The notes: generated by a model from the letters alone, not told the origin. Positions 8,359-18,746 are shown, numbered from the stretch's first letter. The stretch is DNA of 64,000 bases from Rhizobium grahamii (GCF_009498215.1 NZ_CP043498.1:3636001-3700000), one strand, 5' to 3'. A program made the numbers and translations.

Positions 8359-10770
8359 TCACTCCCCTTCGCTGCGTCCAGCCACGATCTCGCGCTTGCC
8401 GACATGGTTTGCCGGCCCGACGAGGCCTTCCTTCTCCATGCGCTCGACGAGCGAGGCGGCACGGTTGTAGCCGATGCCGAGACGGCGTTGGATGTAGGAG
8501 GTCGAGCACTTCTTGTCGCGCAGGACGACCTTCACCGCCTGCTGGTACAGCTCGTCGCCGTCCTCGGAGCCCATGGCGCTCTTGTCGAAGACCGCGCTGT
8601 CCTCTTCTTCGCCGGCTTCGTCTTCCTCGTCCGCCGTAACGGTATCGAGATACTCTGGGCGACCCTGCGTCTTCAGATGTGCCACGACCTTCTCGACTTC
8701 GGCATCCGAAACGAACGGGCCGTGCACGCGCGAAATCCGCCCGCCGCCCTGCATGTGCAGCATGTCGCCCTGGCCGAGCAGCTGTTCGGCGCCCTGTTCG
8801 CCAAGGATCGTGCGGCTGTCGATCTTCGACGTCACCTGGAAGGAGATGCGGGTCGGGAAGTTCGCCTTGATCGTGCCGGTGATGACATCGACCGACGGAC
8901 GCTGGGTCGCCATGATCAGATGGATGCCGGCAGCACGCGCCATCTGTGCCAGACGCTGGATCGCGCCTTCGATTTCCTTGCCGGCGACCATCATCAGGTC
9001 GGCCATCTCGTCGACGATGACGACGATGTATGGCATCGGCGTCAGGTCCATTTCCTGCTGCTCCTCGATCGGAGCGCCGGTGCTTCTGTCGAAGCCGGTC
9101 TGGACCATGACGTGGATGGTCTCGTCCTTGTCGCGCGCCTGCGCCACGCGGCTGTTGTAGCCGTCGATATTGCGCACGCCGAGGCGCGACATCTTGCGAT
9201 AGCGATCCTCCATTTCGCGCACCGCCCACTTCAGCGCCATCACGGCCTTCTTGGGGTCGGTAACGACAGGTGTCAGAAGGTGCGGGATGCCGTCATAGAC
9301 CGACAGTTCCAGCATCTTCGGATCGACCATGATGAGGCGGCACTGTTCCGGCGACATGCGGTAGAGCAACGACAGGATCATCGTGTTGATGGCGACCGAC
9401 TTGCCCGAGCCGGTGGTGCCGGCGACAAGCAGGTGCGGCATCTTTGCGAGCTCGGCAATGACAGGCTCGCCGCCGATCGTCTTGCCGAGGCCGAGCGCAA
9501 GCTTGTAGCCGCTCTTCTCGAAGTCCTGGCTCTCGATCATCTCGCGGAAATAGACGGTCTCGCGCAGCGCATTCGGCAGTTCGATGCCGATGACGTTGCG
9601 GCCGGGGACCACGGCGACGCGCGCCGACAGCGCCGACATCGAGCGGGCGATATCGTCGGCAAGGCCGATGACGCGGGAGGACTTGACCCCCGGTGCCGGT
9701 TCGAATTCGTAGAGCGTGACAACCGGGCCGGGGCGGACATGGATGATCTCGCCCTTGATGCCAAAGTCTTCGAGCACGCTTTCGAGAAGCCCGGCGTTCT
9801 GCTCCAGCGTCTCCTGCGACATGATTTCGCCAACGCGCTCCGGCGGTTCCTGCAGCAGCGAGTGCGACGGGAACTCGTAGCCGGAAGCATCGACGCGCGG
9901 CGGCACGACCTTCGGTGCGACAAAGCGGGGCAGCGGCGCAAGCGGCTGCGCTGCCAGCGTGCGAACCGGCAATGGCGCAATCGGCTGCGACTTGGCCTGC
10001 GGAGGCTCTACCTGAACGATCGGCGCCGGGACGGGCTCGGGCTCGATGGCCGCGACCGGGGCTGGTGCCGGCGTCGGTACTGCGACCTCGACCGGAGGCT
10101 CGGGCACGATGGCGATCGGCGCTGCGACCGGCTGCTTGCCGGGGCGCCATTCCATGATGCGGAAACGGCTGATGATCGCTTCGGCGCTGATCTCGGGCTT
10201 CTGGATCACGACCGGCGGAACCGGAACGGCAGCAGGGGCGGGGATCGCCGCGACTTCGTCGAACGACATGGCCTCCCAGAAGGCGAAATCGGAGATGCCT
10301 GCGAGGCGCGGCGACGCGCTCAGCGTGCTCGCGACAGTCTCCGCAGGTGCGACCGTCGGGATTTCGACCGGCAGCCGTCTGACCACAACGTGCGCCGGGG
10401 CGGGAGCCGCCTCGGGGACGTAGATGTCGAACGGCACGTCGACCACGACAGGCGCCTGCGGCTGAGTATGAACGATCACCTGCGGCTGCACCTGCACGGC
10501 TTCTGCCGCTGCATGGGATACCGGCGGCGCTACGACGTCGATCTGAGGCTTCTGGACAGCCTCTGCCTGGACCCGGCGAGGATTGATCAGACTCTCCGGC
10601 GTCCGCGTGAAACGCACGTTCGGAGCCAGCGAGAAATTGCTCTGCCAGATCGGAGGCGTCGGCTTCTCGCCGGCAACCTCGTCGTGTCGCTGTTCGCCGT
10701 CGACCTCAGTCTGAATGTCCCCGGCGTCCGTCAGATTGTTTCTAGGAAAGCGCATGCGACCGCTACTCAC
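8359..10770 (-). CDS. ftsK: FtsK/SpoIIIE-type DNA translocase without membrane domain
   Basis: An 803-residue DNA-pumping ATPase. Residues 1 to about 330 are a Pro/Ala/Val-rich linker with no transmembrane segment. The alpha subdomain follows, then the motor with Walker A GTTGSGKS near residue 450 and Walker [12 protein letters not shown] near 580. A C-terminal gamma winged-helix (about 737-803, [16 protein letters not shown]) recognises polar KOPS-like DNA. Full FtsK has four N-terminal membrane helices; they are absent here and there is no room for them upstream. GTG 10770 is used, and ATG 10755 is equally possible. polA lies 157 bases upstream on the same strand. Confidence 0.92.
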   Translation of the reverse strand: MSSGRMRFPRNNLTDAGDIQTEVDGEQRHDEVAGEKPTPPIWQSNFSLAPNVRFTRTPESLINPRRVQAEAVQKPQIDVVAPPVSHAAAEAVQVQPQVIVHTQPQAPVVVDVPFDIYVPEAAPAPAHVVVRRLPVEIPTVAPAETVASTLSASPRLAGISDFAFWEAMSFDEVAAIPAPAAVPVPPVVIQKPEISAEAIISRFRIMEWRPGKQPVAAPIAIVPEPPVEVAVPTPAPAPVAAIEPEPVPAPIVQVEPPQAKSQPIAPLPVRTLAAQPLAPLPRFVAPKVVPPRVDASGYEFPSHSLLQEPPERVGEIMSQETLEQNAGLLESVLEDFGIKGEIIHVRPGPVVTLYEFEPAPGVKSSRVIGLADDIARSMSALSARVAVVPGRNVIGIELPNALRETVYFREMIESQDFEKSGYKLALGLGKTIGGEPVIAELAKMPHLLVAGTTGSGKSVAINTMILSLLYRMSPEQCRLIMVDPKMLELSVYDGIPHLLTPVVTDPKKAVMALKWAVREMEDRYRKMSRLGVRNIDGYNSRVAQARDKDETIHVMVQTGFDRSTGAPIEEQQEMDLTPMPYIVVIVDEMADLMMVAGKEIEGAIQRLAQMARAAGIHLIMATQRPSVDVITGTIKANFPTRISFQVTSKIDSRTILGEQGAEQLLGQGDMLHMQGGGRISRVHGPFVSDAEVEKVVAHLKTQGRPEYLDTVTADEEDEAGEEEDSAVFDKSAMGSEDGDELYQQAVKVVLRDKKCSTSYIQRRLGIGYNRAASLVERMEKEGLVGPANHVGKREIVAGRSEGE

Positions 10771-10927
10771 TCATGATTAGCAACTATTACCCACCTCCGG
10801 ATTAGGAAATGAAGGTTAATAAGTTCCTTCCGACGCAGTCGTCCGCGAGGCCAGAAATCGCCGATAATGACGAAATATCAATTGCTTGAGTGAAGCATAA
10901 AATTTTAAGGGATTTTCGACGAAGCGC

Positions 10928-13924
10928 TCAGTGCGCTTCGTCCCAGTTGCTGGCGGCGCGCGCGTCGACCTTCAGCGGCACGCGCATTTCCAAGGCGGGC
11001 ATCGCAGCGTTTTCCATCACGGAAACGATGATCGGCGTGGCCTTCTCGACATCCGCATCCTCGACCTCGAAAATCAATTCGTCGTGCACTTGCAACAGCA
11101 TGCGCACACGGTCGCCAATTCCGGCTTCGCTGAGTGCCGGTTCCATCTTGATCATCGCACGGCGGATGATATCGGCGGCCGAACCCTGGATCGGCGCATT
11201 GATGGCAGCGCGCTCGTTGAAGGCACGGACCGACGGGTTGGAGGAGCGAATCTCCGGATAGTTGATTCGCCGCCCGAAGATCGTCTCGACGTAGCCCTTG
11301 TCGCGCGCCATCTGCTTGCGGCTGTCCATGTAGTCGCGAATGCCGGGGAAGCGCTCGAAGTACCGCTTGATGTAATCGCTTGCCTCCGAGCGTTCGATCG
11401 ACAGCTGGTTGGAGAGGCCGAAGGCCGAAATGCCGTAGATGATGCCGAAGTTGATCGCCTTGGCGCGGCGACGCACTTCCGAAGGCATGCCTTCGACCGG
11501 TACGCCGAACATTTCCGAGGCCGTCATCGCATGAATGTCGATGCCGTCGGCGAAGGCCTGTGTCAGCTGCGGAATGTGCGCGACATGTGCCAGCACGCGC
11601 AATTCGATCTGGCTGTAGTCTGCGGAAATGAGCTTGTGCCCCGGCGCGGCGATGAAGGCCGTGCGGATCTTGCGACCTTCGGCGGTGCGGACCGGAATGT
11701 TCTGCAGATTGGGTTCCGATGAGGAAAGGCGGCCCGTCGTGGTCGATGCCAGCGAATAGGATGTGTGCACTCGCTTCGTCTGCGGATGGACATATCCCGG
11801 CAGGGCGTCGGTATAGGTCGACTTCAGCTTGGTAAGCTGGCGCCAGTCGACGATCTTGCGCGGCAGCTCGAAACCGGCCGCCGCCAGATCCTCGAGAACG
11901 CTGGCCGAAGTAGACCATTGCCCGGTCTTCGTCTTGGTGCCGCCCGCGAGCCCCATCTTGCCGAACAGGATGTCGCCGAGCTGCTTCGGCGAGCCGATGG
12001 TGAAGCGCTCGCCGGCAAGCTTGAAGATCTCGTCCTCGAGCGCGGCCGCACCCTGTGCAAGCTCGCCGGAGAGACGCGACAGGATCTGCCGGTCCACCGT
12101 AATGCCGCGTTCTTCCATATGCGCGAGGACAGGCAGCAGCGGGCGCTCGAGCCGCTCGTACACGGCCGTCAGCTTTTCGGCGGCCAGCCGCGGCTTCAGC
12201 ACCATCCAGAGGCGAAGCGTGATGTCGGCGTCCTCTGCCGCATAGTGCGTCGCCCGGTCGATGTCGACGAGGTCGAAGGTCACGTTCGACTTGCCGCTGC
12301 CGGCGACGTCCTTGTAGGCGATCGGCTTGTGTCCGAGGAACTTTTCCGACAGCGGATCCATCCCGTGGGCGCCGGTTCCGGCATCGAGCACATAGGAGAT
12401 CAGCATGGTATCGTCGAAGTTCCTGGTCTCGACGCCATAGCGCTTCATCAGCAGGTAGTCGTATTTCAGGTTCTGCGCGACTTTCAGCACGGACGCGTCT
12501 TCGAGCAGCGCTTTCAGGCGCGGCAGCGCATCGCGCATCGGAATCTGATTGTCAGCAAGGCCGCCGCCGAGAAGATCACCGTAGCCCGTCTTGTGCGTGA
12601 GCGGCACATAGGCCGCGCGGATGGTGGTGCCGGTCGAATTCTTGGCGTTATCGGCGATCGCCATCGAGAAGCCGACAAGTTCGGCCTGCATCGCGTCGAG
12701 CGAGGTGGTTTCCGTGTCGAACGCAACTAGCCCCGTCTGCCGCGCATCCGCGATCCATTGGTCGAGGGTGGCGAGATCGCGGATCGTTATGTAGCGGGAG
12801 TGGTCGAACGGCAGCGAGGCGAACGCCTCGGCGCGGCTCTGTGCCAGCGATGCCGGCTGGAACATGCCCTCGCCATTCGCTTCCTTCGCCTTGGCCGGAA
12901 CCTGAACGCTGTCACCGACGATATCGGGAACGCCGCCGGCAACCGGCGCCGGCTTATCAACGTCGAGATCCGGCCCATGAGCCGCAGCACCCCATTCAAC
13001 CGGAACATCCACCGCGTCGATTACGCTGGCGTCGCATTCGCAGGCGTCGGCGACGCGCCGCGTCAGCGACGTGAACTGCATGGCCTTCAAGAAGCCGATC
13101 AGCTTCGGCCCATCCTGCTTCTCGAGCACCAGATCCTGGACCGCCAGCTCAAGCGGCACATCGGTCCTGAGGCGAACGAGCTCGCGTGACAGTCTTGCCT
13201 TGTCGGCGTTTTCGATGATGGTCTGCCGGCGCTTCTCCTGCTTGATCTCGGTTGCCCGGTTAAGCAGCGTATCGAGGTCGCCATATTCGGCCAGCAACTG
13301 GGCCGCCGTTTTCGGTCCGATGCCCGGAATGCCGGGCACGTTGTCGACGGAGTCGCCGGTCATGGCCTGAAGATCGATCATCTTCTCCGGCGGCACACCC
13401 CACTTTTCGACGACATCGGGGATGCCGATCTGCTTGTCCTTCATGCTGTCGTACATGTGGACATTGGGCGTGACGAGCTGCATCAGGTCCTTGTCGGAGG
13501 AAACGATCGTCACGTCGCCGCCGATTGCCTCGGCCTGCCGCGCATAGGTGGCGATGATGTCGTCAGCCTCGAACCCTTCGACCTCGATGCAGGGCAGGTT
13601 GAAAGCCCGCGTCGCCTGCCGGATCAGTCCGAACTGCGGAATGAGCTCTTCCGGCGGCGCCGAGCGGTTGGCCTTGTAGGCGTCGTAAAGATCCTTGCGG
13701 AAGGTCTTCGACGAGTAATCGAAGATGACGGCCAGATGCGTCGGCGTGACTCCAACCGAGGTGTCGCGTGCATCCGTCAGCAATTTCCACAGCATGTTGC
13801 AGAAACCCGAGACGGCGCCGACGGGCAGACCGTCCGATTTGCGAGTCAGTGGCGGAAGAGCGTGAAAGGCCCGAAAGATGAAGCCGGAACCGTCGACAAG
13901 GAAAAGATGATCGCCTTTTTTCAT
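10928..13924 (-). CDS. polA: DNA polymerase I
   Basis: 998 residues, the full three-domain enzyme for gap filling and primer removal. The 5'-3' exonuclease spans about residues 1-290 (LVDGSGFIFRAFHALPPL at the start). The 3'-5' proofreading domain keeps its Asp-Thr-Glu (FDTETTSLD near residue 400), so proofreading is intact, unlike in Taq. The polymerase domain is about 600-998, with motif A DYSQIELRVLAH and motif C QVHDELIFEV. I start it at the ATG giving MKKGDHLF; a non-ATG codon 30 bases upstream is possible. The stop codon lies in the loop of a 10-bp hairpin (10918-10942) that has no T-run. Confidence 0.96.
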   Translation of the reverse strand: MKKGDHLFLVDGSGFIFRAFHALPPLTRKSDGLPVGAVSGFCNMLWKLLTDARDTSVGVTPTHLAVIFDYSSKTFRKDLYDAYKANRSAPPEELIPQFGLIRQATRAFNLPCIEVEGFEADDIIATYARQAEAIGGDVTIVSSDKDLMQLVTPNVHMYDSMKDKQIGIPDVVEKWGVPPEKMIDLQAMTGDSVDNVPGIPGIGPKTAAQLLAEYGDLDTLLNRATEIKQEKRRQTIIENADKARLSRELVRLRTDVPLELAVQDLVLEKQDGPKLIGFLKAMQFTSLTRRVADACECDASVIDAVDVPVEWGAAAHGPDLDVDKPAPVAGGVPDIVGDSVQVPAKAKEANGEGMFQPASLAQSRAEAFASLPFDHSRYITIRDLATLDQWIADARQTGLVAFDTETTSLDAMQAELVGFSMAIADNAKNSTGTTIRAAYVPLTHKTGYGDLLGGGLADNQIPMRDALPRLKALLEDASVLKVAQNLKYDYLLMKRYGVETRNFDDTMLISYVLDAGTGAHGMDPLSEKFLGHKPIAYKDVAGSGKSNVTFDLVDIDRATHYAAEDADITLRLWMVLKPRLAAEKLTAVYERLERPLLPVLAHMEERGITVDRQILSRLSGELAQGAAALEDEIFKLAGERFTIGSPKQLGDILFGKMGLAGGTKTKTGQWSTSASVLEDLAAAGFELPRKIVDWRQLTKLKSTYTDALPGYVHPQTKRVHTSYSLASTTTGRLSSSEPNLQNIPVRTAEGRKIRTAFIAAPGHKLISADYSQIELRVLAHVAHIPQLTQAFADGIDIHAMTASEMFGVPVEGMPSEVRRRAKAINFGIIYGISAFGLSNQLSIERSEASDYIKRYFERFPGIRDYMDSRKQMARDKGYVETIFGRRINYPEIRSSNPSVRAFNERAAINAPIQGSAADIIRRAMIKMEPALSEAGIGDRVRMLLQVHDELIFEVEDADVEKATPIIVSVMENAAMPALEMRVPLKVDARAASNWDEAH

Positions 13925-14071
13925 GGCAGCATGGATAGCGTGCCGCCTTTGCAAGGTCCATATAAACTTGGGCGGTCAAAAAGATTCTGACTCACCAAAC
14001 TGTTACTAAAATGTAATAGTCAAATAAATTTTCTCCCTTGAAAAGCCACATTCGGAATCACAAATCAGCCT

Positions 14072-14227
14072 TACCGACGGCAGATCACTGATCGCGTCGC
14101 GGGTCTGATAGCCGGCTTGTCCCCCGCCGCGTCGGACTTGGACAAAGGCCTAATCCCCTCTCCGGGCCTTTGTCCCCATTTTTAAGCCGCCATAGCCACA
14201 CCTCCAGGCTATGGCGGCTTTGTTTTT
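14072..14227 (+). ncRNA. Probable alpha-r7 (Smr7C-like) small RNA
   Basis: The roughly 400 bases between polA and the marR gene hold no protein gene but carry two strong plus-strand hairpins. GGACAAAGGCC at 14140-14150 pairs with 14165-14175 and is followed by CCATTTTT. A perfect 14-bp stem (14184-14197 with 14207-14220) is followed by TGTTTTT. TTGAAA at 14038-14043 could be a -35 element, giving a transcript of about 155 bases. From memory, the rhizobial alpha-r7 sRNA family lies between polA and a MarR gene and is about 150 nt. The 5' end is approximate and the family call rests on synteny and structure. Confidence 0.55.
14184..14227 (+). terminator. Strong Rho-independent terminator of the sRNA region
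   Basis: AAGCCGCCATAGCC at 14184-14197 pairs perfectly with 14207-14220 over a nine-base loop and is followed by TGTTTTT. No plus-strand protein gene precedes it, which is the main reason to infer an independent transcript. Confidence 0.85.
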
Positions 14228-14329
14228 CTGCTCTATCTCAAGCTGTATGAAGCGGAATGAACATTTTTTGATGCATCGCATACGATTTGTTGCATTGCTC
14301 AGGGTCGGTTTTTGGGCCTAAGTGAGAAA

Positions 14330-14761
14330 ATGGGATTTGATCGAATGGACTCGGGAGCCTATCTCGCCAGCCAATTGGCCAAAGGCTTTGCCCGCTCGCT
14401 CCAGCAGCGCGCGGCAAGGCTTGGTTTCTCTCCCGGGCAGTTTCCGATTCTTCTGGAGCTGTGGGCCGAAGACGGGCTGACGCAGAAGCAGTTGCTGGCG
14501 CGCGTCGATATCGAGCAGGCAACCATGGCCAATACCCTGTCGAGAATGGAACGCGACGGCCTCATCGAGCGACGCCCCCATCCCTCGGACAAGCGGGCTC
14601 AACTGATCTTCCTCACCGAGAAGTCGCGGCGCATGGAAAAGGATGCCGTGGAAGCGGCGCAGCAGGCCGACCTTGCGCTTTTCGACGGCTTCAAGACCTT
14701 CGAGCGCGAACTCACCCTCGAATATATCAGGCGGCTTCTGGAAAACGCCAAGAAGCTCTGA
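14330..14761 (+). CDS. MarR family transcriptional regulator
   Basis: A 143-residue winged-helix regulator. The DNA-binding part LTQKQLLARVDIEQATMANTLSRMERDGLIERRPHPSDKR covers about residues 49-90 with the usual basic wing. ATG 14330 (MGFDRMDSGAY) resembles relatives; TTG 14312 and ATG 14345 are alternatives, and no start has a strong ribosome site. MarR proteins usually repress a neighbouring gene and release on binding a small phenolic ligand, but no efflux or degradation gene is adjacent. The gene converges on the GGDEF-EAL gene. Confidence 0.88.
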   Translation: MGFDRMDSGAYLASQLAKGFARSLQQRAARLGFSPGQFPILLELWAEDGLTQKQLLARVDIEQATMANTLSRMERDGLIERRPHPSDKRAQLIFLTEKSRRMEKDAVEAAQQADLALFDGFKTFERELTLEYIRRLLENAKKL

Positions 14762-14766
14762 CCCTC

Positions 14767-17145
14767 CTATTTGATCGCCGCCGTGTGCGGCTGAGCGGGT
14801 GTGCGCGGTTCGGCCCTGGCAGCAAGATAGCTCTCGCGCGCCGCCATCTTTACACTTGGCTCGATATCCGGTTTCCCGAGCAGCAGGCCCTGAATCTGCT
14901 GGCAGCCTTCGTTCGTCACGATCTGCCGCTGCAGCTCCGTCTCGACGCCCTCGGTCACGACCTGGATGCCGAGGCTGTGCCCGAGGCCGATGATCGCCCG
15001 AACGATGGAGCGGGCGGCGGGGTCATGCTCCAGTATGCCCGTAAAACTCCTGTCGACCTTGATCTTGTCGAAGGGCAGGGCGCGCAGGTTGGACAGCGAG
15101 GAGAAGCCGGTGCCGAAATCGTCCATGACGATACGGATGCCGAGCTCATGCAGGCGCATCAGCGTCGAGATCGTGGCTTTCCTGTCGCGAACGAAGGCGG
15201 CTTCGGTGATTTCCAGTTCCAGTCGCTCCGGCGCCAACCCGGTTTCCTGCAGGATGCTGGCGATCCGGTCATAGAGGTTCGGCAGCATGAACTGCACAGG
15301 CGAAACGTTGACGGCGATCGAAAGCGGCTCCGGCCAACGCGAGGCCTCGATGCAGGCCTCTCGCAGCACCCACTCGCCGAGCTGGATGATGGTGCCGCTC
15401 TCTTCGGCGATGGTGATGAAGACGCTGGGCTCGCTGGTGCCGTGCCCCGGCCGGTTCCATCGCATCAACGCCTCGTATCCGCTGATGGCGGAGCTCACGC
15501 TGTCGAGGATCGGCTGGTAGTGGACATAAAGCTGGTTGCGCGTGATCGCATGTCGCAGCTCGTTCTCAATCTCGCGGCGTGCCTTGATCGAAGCATCCAT
15601 TTCCGCGTCGAAGAAGCAGGCCTTGCCACGACCCGCATGCTTTGCGCGGTAGAGCGCCGTATCGGCGTTGCCGCAAAGCTGCTCCACGGTCTCGCCGTCG
15701 GCGGGATAGACCGCAATGCCGATGCTGACGCCGACTGCAGTCGGATCGCGGGCGATATCCATCTCGGCCGCGACGCCCTCCAGTATCTGGTCGGCGAGAC
15801 GCCGTCCGCCGTCCGGCTGTCTCTTCCCCGTCTGTATGATGGCGAACTCGTCGCCGCCGAGCCGGGCGATGGTGGCACTCTCATCGACGACACGGCGCAG
15901 GATCGCCGCGATCTTGCAGAGAATCCGGTCGCCCTCGGCGTGCCCGAAGATATCGTTGACCGCCTTGAAGCGATCAAGGTCGAGATAGAAGACGGCGACC
16001 TGCGACCGTTTGCGGCTGGCAACCTGGATCGCCTGGCGCATGCGGGTGTCGAACAGTGAGCGGTTCGGCAGGCCGGTCAGCACGTCGTGCTGAGCCAGAT
16101 GCTCGATCATCTGTTCGGCGCGCTTCCGTTCCGTGAGGTCGCGTATCGCCAACACCTCGCAGGTTCGGCCTCGGTAGACCATCCGGCGCGTCATGGTTTC
16201 GACCGGGATTTCTCGCTCGTCTCGCGTCGTCAGCAACGTTTCGATGTTGCCAGCGGCGGCGCTGCCCGTGGTCATGAACAGTCCCTCTGGCCCTCGTCCG
16301 ATGAGATCGGCAAGCGGCCAGCCGGATAGTTGCTGAACGCGCTCGTTGGCGTCGACGATCGAGCCGTCGTGTAGCACGAGCAGGCCTTCCATGGTCGCGT
16401 TCGCAAGACCGCGCAGGTCCGTCAGGTGGCTTGCCAGGAAGACGGCGCCGAGTGCGAGCAGAATAAGCGAGGTCGAAATACCCATGACGATCGCCGCTAG
16501 GGATTTTGGCTCGAGCACCATCGCGGTCGCGATGCGGCCGGCAACCGGGACGAGCGTGATGCTGCTCATCGAGATGAAGTGCATCAGCGATATGGCAAGC
16601 ACCATTGCGATGGCCGAAGCGATCAGCCTTGGCGCACCCTTGAGCTTGCTGAAGGCAAGAAACGCGGTGCTCGTCAACGTTGCGCCAATCACCAGCGCCA
16701 CGAGTGTCGCAGAGAGATCGTAGACGATGTCGACAGGCGCTTCGATGGCCTGCATGCCCGTCAAGTGCATGGCGCCGATGCCAAGCGCCATCAGCACGCC
16801 GCCGGACGCAAACGCATATCGGCTCGTTCCTTCGGAGGCGACGAGGATCGCCAGCAGCGACATGCCGATTGCGATCATGACGGAGAGGGCGGTCAGGCCG
16901 AGTCCGTAGGTAATCGGGAAGCCGCCGTCATAGGCCAGCATGGCGATGAAATGCGTCGCCCAAATGCCGACACCGCAGGCAAATGCCGAAGCCATGATCC
17001 ACAGACGCTGCTGGGGCCGATCATATTGCTGGGCTCTGAAGAGCAGCAGCATGGCTGTGAGATTGCCGATGAGGCAGACGACAACCGCGGCGACGATCAG
17101 GCGCCAGTCATGGTTGTCACGAATACAGGTGATGACGGAAAACAT
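14767..17145 (-). CDS. MHYT-PAS-GGDEF-EAL cyclic-di-GMP signalling protein
   Basis: 792 residues. The N-terminal MHYT sensor (about 1-245) has seven membrane helices and repeated H-x-x-x-M signatures (THFIAM, MHLTGM, MHFISM), thought to bind copper, gas or redox ligands. A PAS domain (about 255-350) follows. The GGDEF domain has an intact ARLGGDEF, but no RxxD inhibitory site five residues before it. The EAL domain (about 535-785) keeps EAL, ELEITE, DDFGTG and IKVD, so both synthesis and breakdown of c-di-GMP are possible. ATG 17145 is preceded by GAGGG; a GTG six bases upstream is less likely. Confidence 0.93.
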   Translation of the reverse strand: MFSVITCIRDNHDWRLIVAAVVVCLIGNLTAMLLLFRAQQYDRPQQRLWIMASAFACGVGIWATHFIAMLAYDGGFPITYGLGLTALSVMIAIGMSLLAILVASEGTSRYAFASGGVLMALGIGAMHLTGMQAIEAPVDIVYDLSATLVALVIGATLTSTAFLAFSKLKGAPRLIASAIAMVLAISLMHFISMSSITLVPVAGRIATAMVLEPKSLAAIVMGISTSLILLALGAVFLASHLTDLRGLANATMEGLLVLHDGSIVDANERVQQLSGWPLADLIGRGPEGLFMTTGSAAAGNIETLLTTRDEREIPVETMTRRMVYRGRTCEVLAIRDLTERKRAEQMIEHLAQHDVLTGLPNRSLFDTRMRQAIQVASRKRSQVAVFYLDLDRFKAVNDIFGHAEGDRILCKIAAILRRVVDESATIARLGGDEFAIIQTGKRQPDGGRRLADQILEGVAAEMDIARDPTAVGVSIGIAVYPADGETVEQLCGNADTALYRAKHAGRGKACFFDAEMDASIKARREIENELRHAITRNQLYVHYQPILDSVSSAISGYEALMRWNRPGHGTSEPSVFITIAEESGTIIQLGEWVLREACIEASRWPEPLSIAVNVSPVQFMLPNLYDRIASILQETGLAPERLELEITEAAFVRDRKATISTLMRLHELGIRIVMDDFGTGFSSLSNLRALPFDKIKVDRSFTGILEHDPAARSIVRAIIGLGHSLGIQVVTEGVETELQRQIVTNEGCQQIQGLLLGKPDIEPSVKMAARESYLAARAEPRTPAQPHTAAIK

Positions 17146-17331
17146 GTTCACCCTCGATCAACGACTGGACCAAGATTATCAAGCAGTTGCTAAATAACTG
17201 TAAATTGTATTTCGCTTGCTGCACCCCTTTATGGCGTGTGCGCTTGTGTCATTCCGCTTCGTGTGGTTTTTCGCCTCGAAAGCAGCGCCTCTTTGGTCTA
17301 TCGTCCCGCCGGATTTTCAAAGGAGTCGAAA

Positions 17332-18720
17332 ATGACCGATATAGTACCGGTACTCGCGCGTGCGGATCAGAACCTCACCTCGAGTCTGGATAAGCTGTTT
17401 GAGCTGCTGCGGATCAAGTCGATCTCGACCGATCCGGCCTACAAGGCCGAATGCCGGAAGGGCGCCGAGTGGTTGGTGACCTACCTCCAGTCGATCGGAT
17501 TTGACGCTTCGGTGCGCGACACCCCCGGACACCCGATGGTCGTTGCCCATCACGATGGCGCCACTCCGGATGCACCGCATCTGCTTTTCTACGGCCATTA
17601 CGACGTCCAGCCGGTCGATCCGATCGAGCTTTGGGAGAATGATCCGTTCGAGCCATCGATCAAGGATGTCGGTGATGGCAGGAAGATCCTGACCGGCCGT
17701 GGCACCGCCGACGACAAGGGTCAGCTGATGACCTTCGTCGAAGCCTGCCGCGCCTACAAGGAAGTGCAGGGCACGCTCCCCTGCCGCATCACCATTCTCT
17801 TCGAGGGCGAGGAAGAGTCCGGTTCGCCGTCCCTGAAGCCGTTCCTGCAGGCGAATGCCGATGAACTGAAGGCGGATTATGCGCTGGTCTGCGACACCAG
17901 CATGTGGGATCGCGAGACGCCGGCCATCGCCGGAGCCCTGCGCGGCCTTGTCGGCGAGGAGATCGTGGTGACCGCCGCGGATCGCGATCTGCATTCCGGT
18001 CTCTTCGGTGGCGCCGCCGCCAATCCGATCCACATCCTGGCATCCGCGCTTGCCGGCCTGCACGACGAGACCGGCCGCATCACGCTCGATGGCTTCTACG
18101 ACGGTGTCGAGGAAACCCCTGAGAACATCAAGGCATCCTGGGACACGCTCGGAAAGACCGCTGAAAGCTTCCTCGGCGAAGTTGGCCTGTCCGTTCCATC
18201 GGGCGAAAAGGGCCGGTCAGTGCTGGAGCTCACCTGGGCGCGACCGACCGCTGAGGTCAACGGCATCTGGGGCGGCTATACCGGCGAGGGCTTCAAGACC
18301 GTGATCGCCGCCAAGGCGTCCGCCAAGGTTTCGTTCCGTCTCGTCGGCACGCAGGATCCGGACGCCATCCGTCAGAGCTTCCGCAACTTCGTTCGCTCGA
18401 AGGTGCCGGCGGATTGCTCCGTCGAGTTCCACCCGCACGGCGGTTCGCCTGCAATTCATCTGGCCTACGATTCGCCTGTGCTCACCAAGGCGAAGACGGC
18501 GCTCTCGGACGAATGGCCGAAGCCTGCCGTCGTGATCGGCATGGGCGGATCGATCCCGATCGTCGGTGATTTCCAGAAGATGCTCGGAATGGAATCGCTG
18601 CTTGTCGGCTTCGGCCTCAGCGACGACCGCATCCATTCGCCGAACGAGAAATACGAGCTCACGTCCTACCACAAGGGTATTCGCTCGTGGATCCGCATCC
18701 TGAGCGCGCTTGCCGCCTGA
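17332..18720 (+). CDS. M20 family metallo-dipeptidase
   Basis: A 462-residue zinc peptidase of the M20/M25/M40 clan, probably a cytosolic dipeptidase. Metal and catalytic motifs are in order: FYGHYDVQP (His ligand and catalytic Asp), GRGTADDKGQ (bridging Asp), FEGEEESGSPS (catalytic Glu and Glu ligand), and a late DDRIHSPNE (His ligand). The inserted dimerisation domain is present (DLHSGLFGG). ATG 17332 has a strong AAAGGAG at 17319-17325; the frame extends upstream, but without a better start. Confidence 0.93.
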   Translation: MTDIVPVLARADQNLTSSLDKLFELLRIKSISTDPAYKAECRKGAEWLVTYLQSIGFDASVRDTPGHPMVVAHHDGATPDAPHLLFYGHYDVQPVDPIELWENDPFEPSIKDVGDGRKILTGRGTADDKGQLMTFVEACRAYKEVQGTLPCRITILFEGEEESGSPSLKPFLQANADELKADYALVCDTSMWDRETPAIAGALRGLVGEEIVVTAADRDLHSGLFGGAAANPIHILASALAGLHDETGRITLDGFYDGVEETPENIKASWDTLGKTAESFLGEVGLSVPSGEKGRSVLELTWARPTAEVNGIWGGYTGEGFKTVIAAKASAKVSFRLVGTQDPDAIRQSFRNFVRSKVPADCSVEFHPHGGSPAIHLAYDSPVLTKAKTALSDEWPKPAVVIGMGGSIPIVGDFQKMLGMESLLVGFGLSDDRIHSPNEKYELTSYHKGIRSWIRILSALAA

Positions 18721-18746
18721 GGCGCTTGATCATTGCTGAAAAACAA

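Noticed and set aside
8200..10776. 858-codon plus-strand open frame opposite the ftsK-like gene
   Set aside because: It is the antisense shadow of a high-GC gene: Arg/His/Asp-rich, no family match, no ribosome site, while the minus-strand product has all FtsK motifs.
10918..10942. Hairpin at the polA stop codon as a terminator
   Set aside because: The 10-bp stem is perfect, but no T-run follows on the minus strand, and ftsK lies only 157 bases downstream; a stability role is equally possible.
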